From NCBI RefSeq assembly GCF_900116385.1, contig NZ_FPCI01000001.1, positions 744,001 to 808,000 on the forward strand: a stretch of 64,000 nucleotides of DNA, in the 5' to 3' direction. Source of the DNA: Pseudoxanthomonas sp. YR558. Lineage in GTDB: Bacteria; Pseudomonadota; Gammaproteobacteria; Xanthomonadales; Xanthomonadaceae. The notes beneath the pieces were generated by a model. That model had not been told where the DNA came from and did not search any database. It worked only from the letters and a program-made list of their open reading frames with translations. Shown one piece after another: positions 43,333-52,224 of the stretch. Each line of letters opens with the position of its first letter. Position 1 is the first letter of the stretch. The position numbers and the translations under genes were made by a program.

Positions 43333-45873
43333 GCGAGCACGGCGTTTCTTCACGGGCGCGGCCGGTGCCTGCAATGCGGACAGTGCTTCGCTGACGCTTG
43401 CCAGATCCTGGCGCCGGCGCGTGTAGTCGCCCCAGGGGTGCGCGCCCAGGCGGCTCATGCGGCGCGGCGCGGTGGACAGCGTGTAGGCGTCGCCGCCCTT
43501 GATGCGGCCCAGTTCGTCCCATCGCAGCGGCATCGCCACCGGTGCACCGTCGCGCGCGCGCAGCGAGAACGATGCCACGCTGGTGGCCCCGCGGCCGTTG
43601 CGCAGGTAGTCGATGAAGATCTTGCCCTTGCGGAACTTCTTCGTCGCCGTGGCCACATAGGCCAGCGGCTCCGAGGCAGCCATCGATTCGGCGAAGGCAT
43701 GGGCGAAGTCCTTCACCTGCGCCCACGGGCACGCTGGCTTCAGCGGCACGACCACGTGCAAGCCCTTGCCGCCCGAGGTGCGGACGTACGAGGTGAGTCC
43801 CAGCGCACGCAGGCGCTTGCGTACCAGGCGCGCCGCCTCGACCACGTGCGGCCACGGCACGTCGGGGCCCGGGTCGAGATCGAAGACGATGCGGTCGGCC
43901 GCGTCCGGGGCATCGGCCTGCGCGCCCCAGGGATGGAATTCGAGGGCGTTGAATTGCACCAGTTCCAGCAACCCCGCTTCATCGCGCACCACCAGGTAGT
44001 CGGCGGAGGTTCCGCCCTCCTCGGCCAACGGCACCGCGTCGACGCGATCCATGCCCGGCGTGTGGTGTTTCTGGAAGAAGCACGGGCGCCCTGCACCCTG
44101 CGGGCAGCGCACGATGGACAACGGCCGCTCGCGGATCTCCGGCAGCAGCCAGCGGGCCATCGCGCGGTAGTAGTCGAACACCTGCTGCTTGGTAATACCG
44201 CTGTCGGGGAAGACGACGCGCTCGGGATGGGTCAGTTCGATCGTGGACGGCGTCGCGTGACCGCGCGGAGGTGTAGGCATGGCGGTATCTCCGGCGGGCG
44301 TGCGGGATTCGCGCAGATCGCTCGCACGCTTGTCGCGGCGGATCGTCTTCAGCGACGGTTGCCGCAGCAGGCCCTGGTTGCCGCGGCCGTGATGGAACAC
44401 CTCGGCGACCAGGCGTGGCGCGACCCAGCGCGCCCGGCGCAGCTCCGGATCGTCGACCTCGACGTGCGCGGTAGGCGTGGCGCGCGCGCCCTTGGCCAAT
44501 TGCGTGGACAGCGTGTCGAGCAAGGCATCGCTGAAACCGGTGCCCACGCGGCCGGCGTACCGCCAGCCCTTGTCGCCATCGGGCGTGGCGAGCAACAGCG
44601 CACCCAATCCGCTGCGGCTGCCTTTCGGCGCGGTGAACCCGACCACGGCGAACTCTTCGGCATCGCGCTGCTTGATCTTCCGCCACGCATCGCCGCGGCC
44701 GGCGTGGTACGGCGCATCGGCGCGCTTGGCGATGATGCCTTCGAGGCCACGCTCGAGCGCCATCTTCAGCGCCTCGTCGCCGCGGCCGACGATGTGCGAG
44801 CTGTAGACCAGGCGATCGGGCGGCGACTTGAGGATTTCCGCCAGCAACGCCTTGCGCTGGTATTGCGGACTGCCCGCGATGTCCACGCCGTCGACTTGCA
44901 GGATGTCGAACAGCACATACGACAGCGTGGCGTTCTTCTCGCCGGACAGCGTGGCCTGCAGCAACCCGAAGTCTTCCTGCCGCCCGGCACCGGCGACCAG
45001 TTCGCCATCGAGCACGGCATCTTCCAGGTGCAGCGCTTCCAGCGCGGCAACGATCTCCGGCGCCTTGTCGGTCCACTCGCGTTCGTTGCGCGACCACAGG
45101 CGCACGCGGCCGCGGCGGATCTCGGCGATCAGGCGATAGCCGTCCCATTTGGCTTCGTGCAGCCAGTCGTCGCCGGGCGGCACCTGCTGCTGCAGCTTGG
45201 CCAACTGCGGCGCACGGAACGCAGGGCGATGCGAGGTGGCTCGCGCACCATCGAGCCGCGCGGCGCGGCGGGCCCAGCGCTCTGGCACGGCGTGCTTGCG
45301 CGCGCTGTGGGCCGCGGTGCGGCGACGGCGTGCGGGCCGTGCGCCCGGGGGCGGCGTGACGTCGTCCAGCAGGTCGTCGGCTTCCTGTGGGCCGGCGAAA
45401 TCGTCGCGCGCCTTGTACAGCAACCACTGCGGCTGGCGCGCCGGCGTCTGCGTGCGCACCAGGTGCCAGCCACCCTTGAGCTTTTCGCCGAACATGCGGA
45501 AACGCAGGTGCCCTTTCGCGAGTTGCGCCTCGGCATCGCCCTCCGTGGTCCAGCGGCCGCGATCGAACGTGGCGACGTGCCCGCCGCCGTACTGGCCCTT
45601 CGGGATGTCGCCCTCGAAAGCGGCGTAGTCCACCGGGTGGTCTTCGACCTCGGCCGCCAAGCGCTTCACACTCGGATCGAAGCTGGGGCCCTTCGGCACC
45701 GCCCAGCTCTTGAGCGTATCGCCTACCTGCAGGCGGAAGTCGTAGTGGCGGTGGCTGGCGTGGTGCAACTGGACGACGAAAATCGGCCGATGCCCAGGCG
45801 CACGCTGCGCGTCGGCCGACGGTTCGGGCGTGCGGTCGAAACGGCGCTTGCGACGGTATTCCTGCAGGCTCAT
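43327..45873 (-). CDS. ligD: ATP-dependent DNA ligase D (3'-phosphoesterase, ligase, polymerase)
   Basis: An 848-residue multifunctional end-joining enzyme. The N-terminal phosphoesterase domain (about residues 20-170) has QLHHASHRHYDFRLQVG and VEDHPVDYAAFEGDIP. The central ligase domain (about 220-530) has motif I HEAKWDGYRL with the nucleotidyl-accepting Lys. The C-terminal polymerase/primase domain (about 555-830) has FDLDPGPDVPW with its DxD-type metal-binding acids and SYVRTSGGKGLHVVVPL. This order (PE-LIG-POL) is the Pseudomonas type, while mycobacterial LigD is POL-PE-LIG. With Ku, it performs non-homologous end joining. The gene lies 75 bases after the GIY-YIG-like gene, in the same direction as ku. 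Confidence 0.96.
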   Translation of the reverse strand: MSLQEYRRKRRFDRTPEPSADAQRAPGHRPIFVVQLHHASHRHYDFRLQVGDTLKSWAVPKGPSFDPSVKRLAAEVEDHPVDYAAFEGDIPKGQYGGGHVATFDRGRWTTEGDAEAQLAKGHLRFRMFGEKLKGGWHLVRTQTPARQPQWLLYKARDDFAGPQEADDLLDDVTPPPGARPARRRRTAAHSARKHAVPERWARRAARLDGARATSHRPAFRAPQLAKLQQQVPPGDDWLHEAKWDGYRLIAEIRRGRVRLWSRNEREWTDKAPEIVAALEALHLEDAVLDGELVAGAGRQEDFGLLQATLSGEKNATLSYVLFDILQVDGVDIAGSPQYQRKALLAEILKSPPDRLVYSSHIVGRGDEALKMALERGLEGIIAKRADAPYHAGRGDAWRKIKQRDAEEFAVVGFTAPKGSRSGLGALLLATPDGDKGWRYAGRVGTGFSDALLDTLSTQLAKGARATPTAHVEVDDPELRRARWVAPRLVAEVFHHGRGNQGLLRQPSLKTIRRDKRASDLRESRTPAGDTAMPTPPRGHATPSTIELTHPERVVFPDSGITKQQVFDYYRAMARWLLPEIRERPLSIVRCPQGAGRPCFFQKHHTPGMDRVDAVPLAEEGGTSADYLVVRDEAGLLELVQFNALEFHPWGAQADAPDAADRIVFDLDPGPDVPWPHVVEAARLVRKRLRALGLTSYVRTSGGKGLHVVVPLKPACPWAQVKDFAHAFAESMAASEPLAYVATATKKFRKGKIFIDYLRNGRGATSVASFSLRARDGAPVAMPLRWDELGRIKGGDAYTLSTAPRRMSRLGAHPWGDYTRRRQDLASVSEALSALQAPAAPVKKRRARS

Positions 45874-45948
45874 GGCGGGTCCTCGGCCTCGTTATGCCGC
45901 CAGTGCCGTCAACAGGGCGTGCAAGTAGCGCCCGATGCGGATCGCGCT

Positions 45949-46575
45949 TCAGCCGGGCGACAGGCTGTTGCGCGCGTGCCAGGCCTGGAGCGCCGGCGAC
46001 ACGGCACCTTCCAGCGACAGGCCGAGCACGCCATAGGCGTCGAGCGCATCGCGGAGGGTGTCCCACGGCGTGCCGGCGCGCGCGGGCGGCCACCCGTCCA
46101 CCGGACCGAACCGGGCGACGGCGGCGTGTTCGCCGGCCTCCAGGTGCTCGCGCTGGGCGTGCAGGCGCTGCGCCACCCAAGCGCGCAGCGGGTGCACGCT
46201 GAAGCCTTCGTCTTCGAGTGCAACCCGCGCCCTCTGCAGGGCCGCCTCGGCACCGCGGAACCATTCGGTACGCCCCGCTGCACGGCTGGGCACCGTCAAC
46301 GGCGGCGGTGCGGCATGCGCGCGGAGTTCGCGCTTCAGGCGCGTTTCCCATGCGCGCGCCTCGCGCATGCTGCCCGCTTCGGCCAGCCAACCGCGCTCAA
46401 GATCGAAGAACGCGTAGTAACGCGGCGAGAACGCCTGCATGCGCACCAGCGGATCGGTCGCGATGCCGAGCTTGGCGTGGTCTTCGTAGGCACAGGGCAG
46501 CACGTACAGGCAGGCTCGCCCGCTGGCGCCCGTACCGACGCCCTTCACCGGCACGATGCGACGACCGCCGCTCAT
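45949..46575 (-). CDS. GIY-YIG/T5orf172-like protein encoded between ku and ligD
   Basis: A 208-residue protein. The N-terminal 90 residues resemble the T5orf172/MUG113 branch of GIY-YIG nucleases: CLYVLPCAYEDHAKLGIATD has the two short beta strands, then DPLVRMQAF provides the usual Arg, and a later Glu in WETRLKRELRAH would fit the metal site. The remaining 110 residues show no known domain. The start at 46575 is four bases after the TGA of ku, so it is surely in the same transcript, with ligD following. This position suggests a nuclease or accessory factor in DNA end joining. The domain call is from pattern only and the catalytic residues should be checked. Confidence 0.6.
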   Translation of the reverse strand: MSGGRRIVPVKGVGTGASGRACLYVLPCAYEDHAKLGIATDPLVRMQAFSPRYYAFFDLERGWLAEAGSMREARAWETRLKRELRAHAAPPPLTVPSRAAGRTEWFRGAEAALQRARVALEDEGFSVHPLRAWVAQRLHAQREHLEAGEHAAVARFGPVDGWPPARAGTPWDTLRDALDAYGVLGLSLEGAVSPALQAWHARNSLSPG

Positions 46576-46579
46576 GCGG

Positions 46580-47515
46580 TCAGCGCGCGGCGGTCTTGCG
46601 TGCGCGCTTGGCCGGCGCCTTCTTCGTGGCCTTGGTCGCCTTGCGCGCCGCTTTCTTCGCGGGTGCTTTCTTCGCAGTCGCGCGCTTGGAAGGGGATGTC
46701 TTGGCCGGGGTCCGCTTCTTGGTGTCCAGGCTCTTCTGCAGCAGCGCCATGAAATCGACCACGTTGGTGGCGGCATCCTCGTGGTCGGGCGACTCCTCCT
46801 CGACGATCTTCGTGGTCGCGCCACGTGCCTTGATGCGTTTCTTGATGATGGCTTCCAGCCGCTTGCGGAACTCGTCGTGGTAGTCGTCGGGCGTCCACTT
46901 CGCGGACATCGAGCCGATCAGGCTTTCCGCCATCTCGCGCTCCTTGGCGGTGATGCGATAGTCCGAGGCCTTGCCGGCGGGCAGTTTGTATTCCTCCGGA
47001 TCCACCAGTTCCTGCGGATAGCGCAGCATCATCAGCACCAGCGCATCGCCTTCCGGCACCACGGCGCACAGGTACTCGCGCGTGCGGATCACCACCCGCG
47101 CCACGCCGACCTTGCCGGTGCTGGCCAGGGTGTCGCGCAGCAGCACGTAGCCCTTCTCGGCTTTCTTGCCGGGCACCAGCACGTAGGGCTTCTCGAAGAA
47201 GCGGATGCCGATCGCATCGCGGTCGACGAAGGCTTCCACATCGACGGATTCGTGCGTCTGCGGCGCGGCAGAGGCGATGTCCTCCTTCTCGACGACGACG
47301 TAGCTGCCCTTGTCGTACTCGAAGGCCTTGATGATGTCCTTCCAGGGCACCTCCTCGCCGGTCTCGGCGTTGACGCGTTCGAAGCGGATCGGCTTCTTGT
47401 CGCGCGAATCCAGCATGCGGAAGCTGATGTCGACCTTGCGCTCGCCGGACATCAGCGAGACGGGAATGTTCAGCAGTCCGAACGACAGGGTGCCGGTCCA
47501 GATGGGGCGTGCCAT
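46580..47515 (-). CDS. ku: Ku protein, DNA end-binding
   Basis: A 311-residue bacterial Ku homologue forming a homodimeric ring around DNA ends. The core Ku domain covers residues about 1-250, with WTGTLSFGLLNIPVSLMSG near the N-terminus and LMMLRYPQELVDPEEYK in the middle. The C-terminal tail of about 50 residues is Lys/Ala-rich (for example KRATAKKAPAKKAARKAT), typical of Ku proteins where it threads DNA and stimulates ligation. The ATG at 47515 follows a weak leader. It heads the operon ku-(GIY-YIG-like)-ligD, which would work in stationary phase or on desiccation damage. Confidence 0.96.
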   Translation of the reverse strand: MARPIWTGTLSFGLLNIPVSLMSGERKVDISFRMLDSRDKKPIRFERVNAETGEEVPWKDIIKAFEYDKGSYVVVEKEDIASAAPQTHESVDVEAFVDRDAIGIRFFEKPYVLVPGKKAEKGYVLLRDTLASTGKVGVARVVIRTREYLCAVVPEGDALVLMMLRYPQELVDPEEYKLPAGKASDYRITAKEREMAESLIGSMSAKWTPDDYHDEFRKRLEAIIKKRIKARGATTKIVEEESPDHEDAATNVVDFMALLQKSLDTKKRTPAKTSPSKRATAKKAPAKKAARKATKATKKAPAKRARKTAAR

Positions 47516-47611
47516 GGAGTGCCTGCCACAGGAATGAAGGCCTGCATGCTGGCCAGCCGGGACGAAAGCCTGCGTGAAAGCGGAGGTCCGCGCGAGGCGC
47601 GCGGACAGGAC

Positions 47612-47965
47612 TCACATGGTGTGGGTCGGCTTCTCGCCGTTGAGGCTGCCGGCCAGCATCGTCTCGATGCGGTTCTTGATGGCCTCGCCTTCGCTGGTCT
47701 CGGCGAACTGCACGCCGATGCCGGCGGCGCGGTTGCCTTGCGCGCCGGCGGGCGTCACCCAGACCACCTTGCCGGCCACCGGCAGGCGATCGCTGGATTC
47801 GGGCAGCGTGAGCAGCAGGAAGACTTCATCACCGAGGAAGTAGCGCTTCGGCGTGGGCACGAAGATGCCACCGCCCTTCACGAACGGCATGTAGGCGTTG
47901 TACAGCGCGGCCTTGTCCTTCACTGCCAGCGACAGGATGCCCTGCCGTCCACCTGCTGCATTCAT
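47612..47965 (-). CDS. pilZ: PilZ-domain protein (type IV pilus PilZ)
   Basis: A 117-residue single PilZ domain. Its neighbour holB and the sequence suggest it is the pilus-biogenesis PilZ rather than a c-di-GMP receptor. The N-terminal RxxxR c-di-GMP motif is not seen (the start is MNAAGGRQGILSLAVKD), whereas the beta-barrel with GDEVFLLLTLPESSDRLPVAGKVVWV is present. In Xanthomonas, PilZ contacts the ATPase PilB and the EAL protein FimX to control twitching. It follows holB by 21 bases and is the last gene of the block. Confidence 0.88.
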   Translation of the reverse strand: MNAAGGRQGILSLAVKDKAALYNAYMPFVKGGGIFVPTPKRYFLGDEVFLLLTLPESSDRLPVAGKVVWVTPAGAQGNRAAGIGVQFAETSEGEAIKNRIETMLAGSLNGEKPTHTM

Positions 47966-47986
47966 TCCCGTCTCCGTGCGTGTCGG

Positions 47987-48964
47987 TCAGCCGCGCCGCG
48001 CGCCGACAGCGCGGGTGCGGTCGTTGCCGGCCCAGGCCAGCAAGAGTTCCACCATGGCCAGATCGCCGCGCACCGTGGTCCGCAACAGGTCGCGGGTGCG
48101 GTTGGCGGCGTCGAACCACGTGGCCAGCTTGGTCAATCGGGCCGGATCGGTCAAGCCGGCAGCACCGGCCTGCTCCAGCGCGAGGTCCGCGGCGTGGCGC
48201 AGGCGCGCATCCGCGAGTTCGTCGTTGGCCCAGCGTTGCGCGGTTTCCACCACGCCGATCTCGCCCTGCTCCAGTCGTGCGAGGTCGCGTGCGACGGCCT
48301 GCCGCAACGCGAGCCCGTCGTTGCGCAGCCAGTCGTCCGCCAGGCCTGGGTGGCCGCGGGCAGCGTCCAGTGCGCGCTCGGCATCGGCCATGGCGTGACC
48401 CTGCGCCTTCAGCCACGCGAGGGCCTCGTCGCGCGGCGGCAGGCGGAACTCGATGCGCTGGCAGCGGCTGCGGATCGTCGCCGGCAATCGCGCGGGCTGC
48501 GCGCTGACCAGCCACAGGTAGCGACCGGGAGACGGTTCTTCCAGCGTCTTCAGCAGGGCGTTGCAGGCGGCGCGGTTGATGGCATCGGCGGGATCGAGGA
48601 TCGCCACCTGCGCCTGACCGTACTGCGGCGTCAGCGCGAGCTTCTGCGAAATCTCGCGGACCTGGTCGATGACGATCTCGGTGCGCAGCTTGCTGCCGTC
48701 CCTGGTGGGCGCGAACGACACCACCATCAGATCGGGATGAGTGCCGGCGTCGATCAGGTGCGCGCTGCGGTCGTTCGGTGCAGGCTCGCCCTGCGCATCG
48801 CGATGCTGCGCCAGCACGCGCCGCGCCAGGCGGTCCACGACCGCACGCTTGCCCAGCCCGGCGGGCCCGCAGACGAGCAGGCCGTGGCCGAGGCGGCCCG
48901 CCTCCAGCGCTGCGACCGCATGGTCGTAGGCGCGTTGCTGCCAGGGCGAGAAGACACCGCTCAT
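47987..48964 (-). CDS. holB: DNA polymerase III delta' subunit
   Basis: A 325-residue clamp-loader subunit. It carries an AAA-type P-loop region (LVCGPAGLGKRAVVDRL, a normal one for delta' in this group) and the Ser-Arg-Cys sensor in IRSRCQRIEF. It helps to assemble the clamp loader with delta and tau/gamma. The ATGA overlap with tmk and the position before pilZ match the conserved mltG-tmk-holB-pilZ order of Pseudomonas. Confidence 0.93.
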   Translation of the reverse strand: MSGVFSPWQQRAYDHAVAALEAGRLGHGLLVCGPAGLGKRAVVDRLARRVLAQHRDAQGEPAPNDRSAHLIDAGTHPDLMVVSFAPTRDGSKLRTEIVIDQVREISQKLALTPQYGQAQVAILDPADAINRAACNALLKTLEEPSPGRYLWLVSAQPARLPATIRSRCQRIEFRLPPRDEALAWLKAQGHAMADAERALDAARGHPGLADDWLRNDGLALRQAVARDLARLEQGEIGVVETAQRWANDELADARLRHAADLALEQAGAAGLTDPARLTKLATWFDAANRTRDLLRTTVRGDLAMVELLLAWAGNDRTRAVGARRG

Positions 48965-49623
48965 GCGAGGTCGCTGTCCGTCAGCGTGCGCAGGTAGGCG
49001 GTGATGGCGGCATCGACCGAGGCCGCGACGCCCGCCGGCGGCTGGCCGGCATCAATCACGCGGAAGCGCTGCGGGTCTGCAGCCGCACGCACACGGAACC
49101 CCGCACGCACGCGTTCGAAGAAGTCGTCCTGCTCGCTCTCGATGCGGTCCGGCCACAGGTCGCGGCCGGCGGTACGTGCGCGGCCCTCGCGCACGTCCAG
49201 GTCAAGCAGCAGGGTCAAGCCCGGCGTGACGCCGACGGCGCGCCGCTCGAGGGCAGCGATCCACTCCGGATCGAGGCCGCGGCCTGCGCCCTGGTAGGCG
49301 TAGCTGGAATCGGTGAAGCGGTCGCTGACGACGAACGCACCGCGACGCAGCGCAGGACGCACCACCTCTCGCACGTGTTGCGCACGCGAAGCGAACATCA
49401 GCAGCAATTCTGTTTCCGGCGCGAGCGCTTCGTCCTGCGGGTTCAGCAGCAGCTCGCGGATGCGTTCGGCCAGCGGCGTGCCGCCGGGCTCGCGCGTCAG
49501 CACCACCTCATGGCCTTCGGCTTGCAGGCGGTCGCGGATGGCCGCGATGGCGCTGGTCTTGCCGGCGCCCTCGCCGCCCTCCAGCGTGACCAGGCGCGGC
49601 TGCGAGAGAAGCGCTTCGGTCAT
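48961..49623 (-). CDS. tmk: Thymidylate kinase
   Basis: A 220-residue kinase that phosphorylates dTMP to dTDP for DNA synthesis. The P-loop is LEGGEGAGKTSAIAAI, the dTMP-binding part is VVSDRFTDSSYAYQGAGRG, and the LID follows the usual positions. The start overlaps the stop of mltG (ATGA) and the end overlaps the start of holB (ATGA), so the three are translationally linked. Length is normal (about 210). Confidence 0.96.
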   Translation of the reverse strand: MTEALLSQPRLVTLEGGEGAGKTSAIAAIRDRLQAEGHEVVLTREPGGTPLAERIRELLLNPQDEALAPETELLLMFASRAQHVREVVRPALRRGAFVVSDRFTDSSYAYQGAGRGLDPEWIAALERRAVGVTPGLTLLLDLDVREGRARTAGRDLWPDRIESEQDDFFERVRAGFRVRAAADPQRFRVIDAGQPPAGVAASVDAAITAYLRTLTDSDLA

Positions 49624-50684
49624 GGTGCTTCCGCCTTACGCAAGGTCTCGCGGCGCGTCACCAGGTAGCGCGCCACCGCCGCGTTGTGCTCGGCCAGCGT
49701 CGCCGAGAAAAGGTGGCGCCCACTGCCGTCGCCCACTGCGACGAAGTACAGCGCCTGGCCATCGGCCGGATTCACCGCTGCGCGCAGCGCGTCGGCACCG
49801 GGCATGGCGATCGGCGTGGGCGTCAGGCCCTTGCGGGTGTACGTGTTGTACGGCGTGTCGGTGGTCAGGTCGCGGCGGCGGATGTTGCCGTCGTAGCTGC
49901 TGCCGATGCCATAGATGACGGTGGGATCGGTCTGCAACGGCATGCCGATCTTCAACCGGCGCGCGAAGACGCCGGCGATGGCCGGACGCTCTTCGGCGAT
50001 GCCGGTTTCCTTCTCGATGATCGACGCCAGGATCAGTGCCTCTTCCGCCGACTGCAGCGGGATGTCCTGCGCACGTGCGTCCCATGCCGCGGCCAGCGCC
50101 TTCTCCATCGCGGCATAGGCGCGCTTGAGCACGTCGAGGTCGGATTCGCTGCGGGTGTAGACATAGGTCTCGGGCAGGAAGCGGCCTTCCGGATGCTGTC
50201 CGGCATGGCCGAGCGCCGCCATCAGTTCGGCATCGCTCATCTGCGCGGTCTTCTGCTGCAGCGGCGTGGCGTTTCGCAGCGCGGCACGCAGCTGGCGGAT
50301 ATTCCAGCCTTCCACCAGGGTGACCCGGTACTGCAGGGTGCGGCCCTCGCGCATGCGCTGCAGGAGCTCACGTGGCGTCAGCGTGGGTTCGAGCGCGTAC
50401 TCGCCGACCTTGAGCTGGCTGGCGGTGTTGGTCTCGCGCGCGAGCAGGCGCCATTGCAGGTCGGAGCCGAGCGTCACCCCGTGTTCGCGCAACTTGCGCA
50501 GCACGGTGGGGAACGCATCGCCACTGGCGACTTCGACCGTGGCCTCAGCCGAGCCGCCGATGGGGCTGTCGGCGAAGCCGCGGTGCCCCTGCCACAGCCA
50601 CAGACCCGCCGCGACCGCCAGGGCCAGCAGCAGGAAGAACATGACGACGATGAAGCGGCAACCGCGCTTGAGAGCTGACGCCAC
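49620..50684 (-). CDS. mltG: Endolytic murein transglycosylase
   Basis: A 354-residue YceG-family protein, an inner-membrane lytic transglycosylase that terminates new glycan strands. The N-terminal membrane helix is FIVVMFFLLLALAVAAGLWLW. The catalytic Glu lies in LILASIIEKETGIAEER, and the substrate region contains GRFLPETYVYTR and DPTVIYGIGSSYDGN. The GTG at 50684 is used; no ATG is close. The gene is often mistaken for aminodeoxychorismate lyase because of its usual neighbour pabC, but here the neighbour is pabB and no pabC is present. Confidence 0.95.
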   Translation of the reverse strand: MASALKRGCRFIVVMFFLLLALAVAAGLWLWQGHRGFADSPIGGSAEATVEVASGDAFPTVLRKLREHGVTLGSDLQWRLLARETNTASQLKVGEYALEPTLTPRELLQRMREGRTLQYRVTLVEGWNIRQLRAALRNATPLQQKTAQMSDAELMAALGHAGQHPEGRFLPETYVYTRSESDLDVLKRAYAAMEKALAAAWDARAQDIPLQSAEEALILASIIEKETGIAEERPAIAGVFARRLKIGMPLQTDPTVIYGIGSSYDGNIRRRDLTTDTPYNTYTRKGLTPTPIAMPGADALRAAVNPADGQALYFVAVGDGSGRHLFSATLAEHNAAVARYLVTRRETLRKAEAP

Positions 50685-50752
50685 GCGATCCTCGGCGATG
50701 GGAGCAGGCCGTGCAGGATACCCGGTCGCCGTCTCAGGCTGTAGGCGCGCGG

Positions 50753-52114
50753 TCAGCCTTCCAGCGCCCGCAGCACGCCGCGGGCCTTGGCGCGGGTTTC
50801 GTCCAGTTCCTTGTCCGGGACCGAATCGGCCACGATGCCGGCGCCGGTGCGGAACCGGGCCACGCTACCGGTGCCGTCGGCGACGACTTCAGCGCTGCGG
50901 ATCAGGATGTTCAGGTCCAGGTCGCCATCGCGGTTGAGCCAGCCGAACGCGCCGGTGTAGGCGCCGCGCGGCACCTGCTCCAGCTCGGCGATGATCTGCA
51001 TGCAGCGCACCTTCGGGCAGCCGGTGATGGTGCCGCCGGGGAACGTGGCGCGGATGACGTCGCCGGGCGTGGCGTCGTCGCGCAGGTGGCCGCGCACGTT
51101 GCTGACGATGTGGTGCACGTGCGCGTAGCTTTCCACCGTCATCAGCTCATCCACCTGCACGCTGCCGGGCGTGCAGACGCGGCCCAGGTCGTTGCGCTCG
51201 AGGTCGATCAGCATCACGTGCTCGGCACGCTCCTTCGGGTGGCCGACGAGCTCACGGATGCGTGCCGCATCATCGTCGCCTTCGAAACGCGGGCGCGTGC
51301 CCGCGATGGGCCGGGTTTCGACCACGTCGCCACGCACCGACACGAGGCGTTCCGGCGAGGAGCTGACGACCGTCCAGTGCGGCGTGGCGAACAGGCCGGC
51401 GAACGGCGCGGGATTGGCGGTGCGCAGCCGGGCGTAGAGCGCTGCCGGATCCAACGGCGCATCGAAACGCGCCTGCCAGGCCCGCGAAAGGTTGACCTGG
51501 AAGATGTCGCCGGCGCGCAGGTACTCGAGGATGCGCTGCACGCCGTCGGTGAAGGCCGAGGGCGCGTCTTCGTCGATACGGGAGGGCAGCTGCCACGCGG
51601 GTAGCGCGGGCAAACCGGTGGCCGCGACGATGTCCTCCAGTGTGCGGGCGATCAACGTGCCCTGCCCCGCTTCGGCCACGACCACGCAGTCGCCGGTACT
51701 GCGGTCGCGCAGGACGGCGGCGGGACAGCGCAACGCGAGCGCGACAGGCTGCGTTGCAGGTGCCTGCGGCAGGTGCAGGACGGGTTCGACCTGCTGCGCC
51801 AGTTCGTATGCCAGCAGCAACGCCCAGCCGCCACGGAACGGCCAGCGTGGCTCCTCGCGCGGCGTGCGCTGCGCCTGCCAATGGCGGTCGAGCACGCTGA
51901 GGAAATCGCCGGCTTCCACCTCGCCCTGCAGGGTGCGGGTGATGCCATCGGCCGCCAGTTGCAACCCACTGCCGTCCGCGACCAGCAGGAAATCCCACCG
52001 CCCCTGCGCGGTGCCCGAGGCCACGGATTCCAGCAGGACCGGATAGCGCTGCGGCTCGAGGCGATGCAGGGCCAGCAGGTCGGTGGTGGCGGGAAGTGCG
52101 CGGGTTTCGATCAT
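50753..52114 (-). CDS. pabB: Aminodeoxychorismate synthase component I
   Basis: A 453-residue chorismate-utilising enzyme of the TrpE/PabB family, expected to make 4-amino-4-deoxychorismate for folate. The C-terminal chorismate-binding domain has RAFWQARFDAPLDPA-like features, FPGGTITGCPKVRCMQII and YTGAFGWLN. At residues 269-273 the motif is PIAGT, with Ala at the position where E. coli PabB has the nucleophile Lys274 (PIKGT). Anthranilate synthase has PIAGT. The gene lies in the position of pabC of other species, between fabF and mltG, and no trp gene is near, so the assignment as PabB is based on the family and context. An aberrant mechanism or anthranilate synthase activity is possible. 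Confidence 0.78.
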   Translation of the reverse strand: MIETRALPATTDLLALHRLEPQRYPVLLESVASGTAQGRWDFLLVADGSGLQLAADGITRTLQGEVEAGDFLSVLDRHWQAQRTPREEPRWPFRGGWALLLAYELAQQVEPVLHLPQAPATQPVALALRCPAAVLRDRSTGDCVVVAEAGQGTLIARTLEDIVAATGLPALPAWQLPSRIDEDAPSAFTDGVQRILEYLRAGDIFQVNLSRAWQARFDAPLDPAALYARLRTANPAPFAGLFATPHWTVVSSSPERLVSVRGDVVETRPIAGTRPRFEGDDDAARIRELVGHPKERAEHVMLIDLERNDLGRVCTPGSVQVDELMTVESYAHVHHIVSNVRGHLRDDATPGDVIRATFPGGTITGCPKVRCMQIIAELEQVPRGAYTGAFGWLNRDGDLDLNILIRSAEVVADGTGSVARFRTGAGIVADSVPDKELDETRAKARGVLRALEG

Positions 52115-52224
52115 CGGGTTCTTCGTCCGCTCCCGTCGGGAGACAGGCCAGATGCAGGCGTGGAAAACAGGAACGGCGGACCGCAAGGGTACCGCCGCTC
52201 CTCATGCAACGCGGACGCCGTGCT

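Noticed and set aside
43438..46752. A plus-strand open frame of about 1100 codons opposite ligD
   Set aside because: It is antisense to LigD and the GIY-YIG-like protein, whose motifs are unmistakable. The translated sequence has no recognised domain and Arg/His-rich bias.
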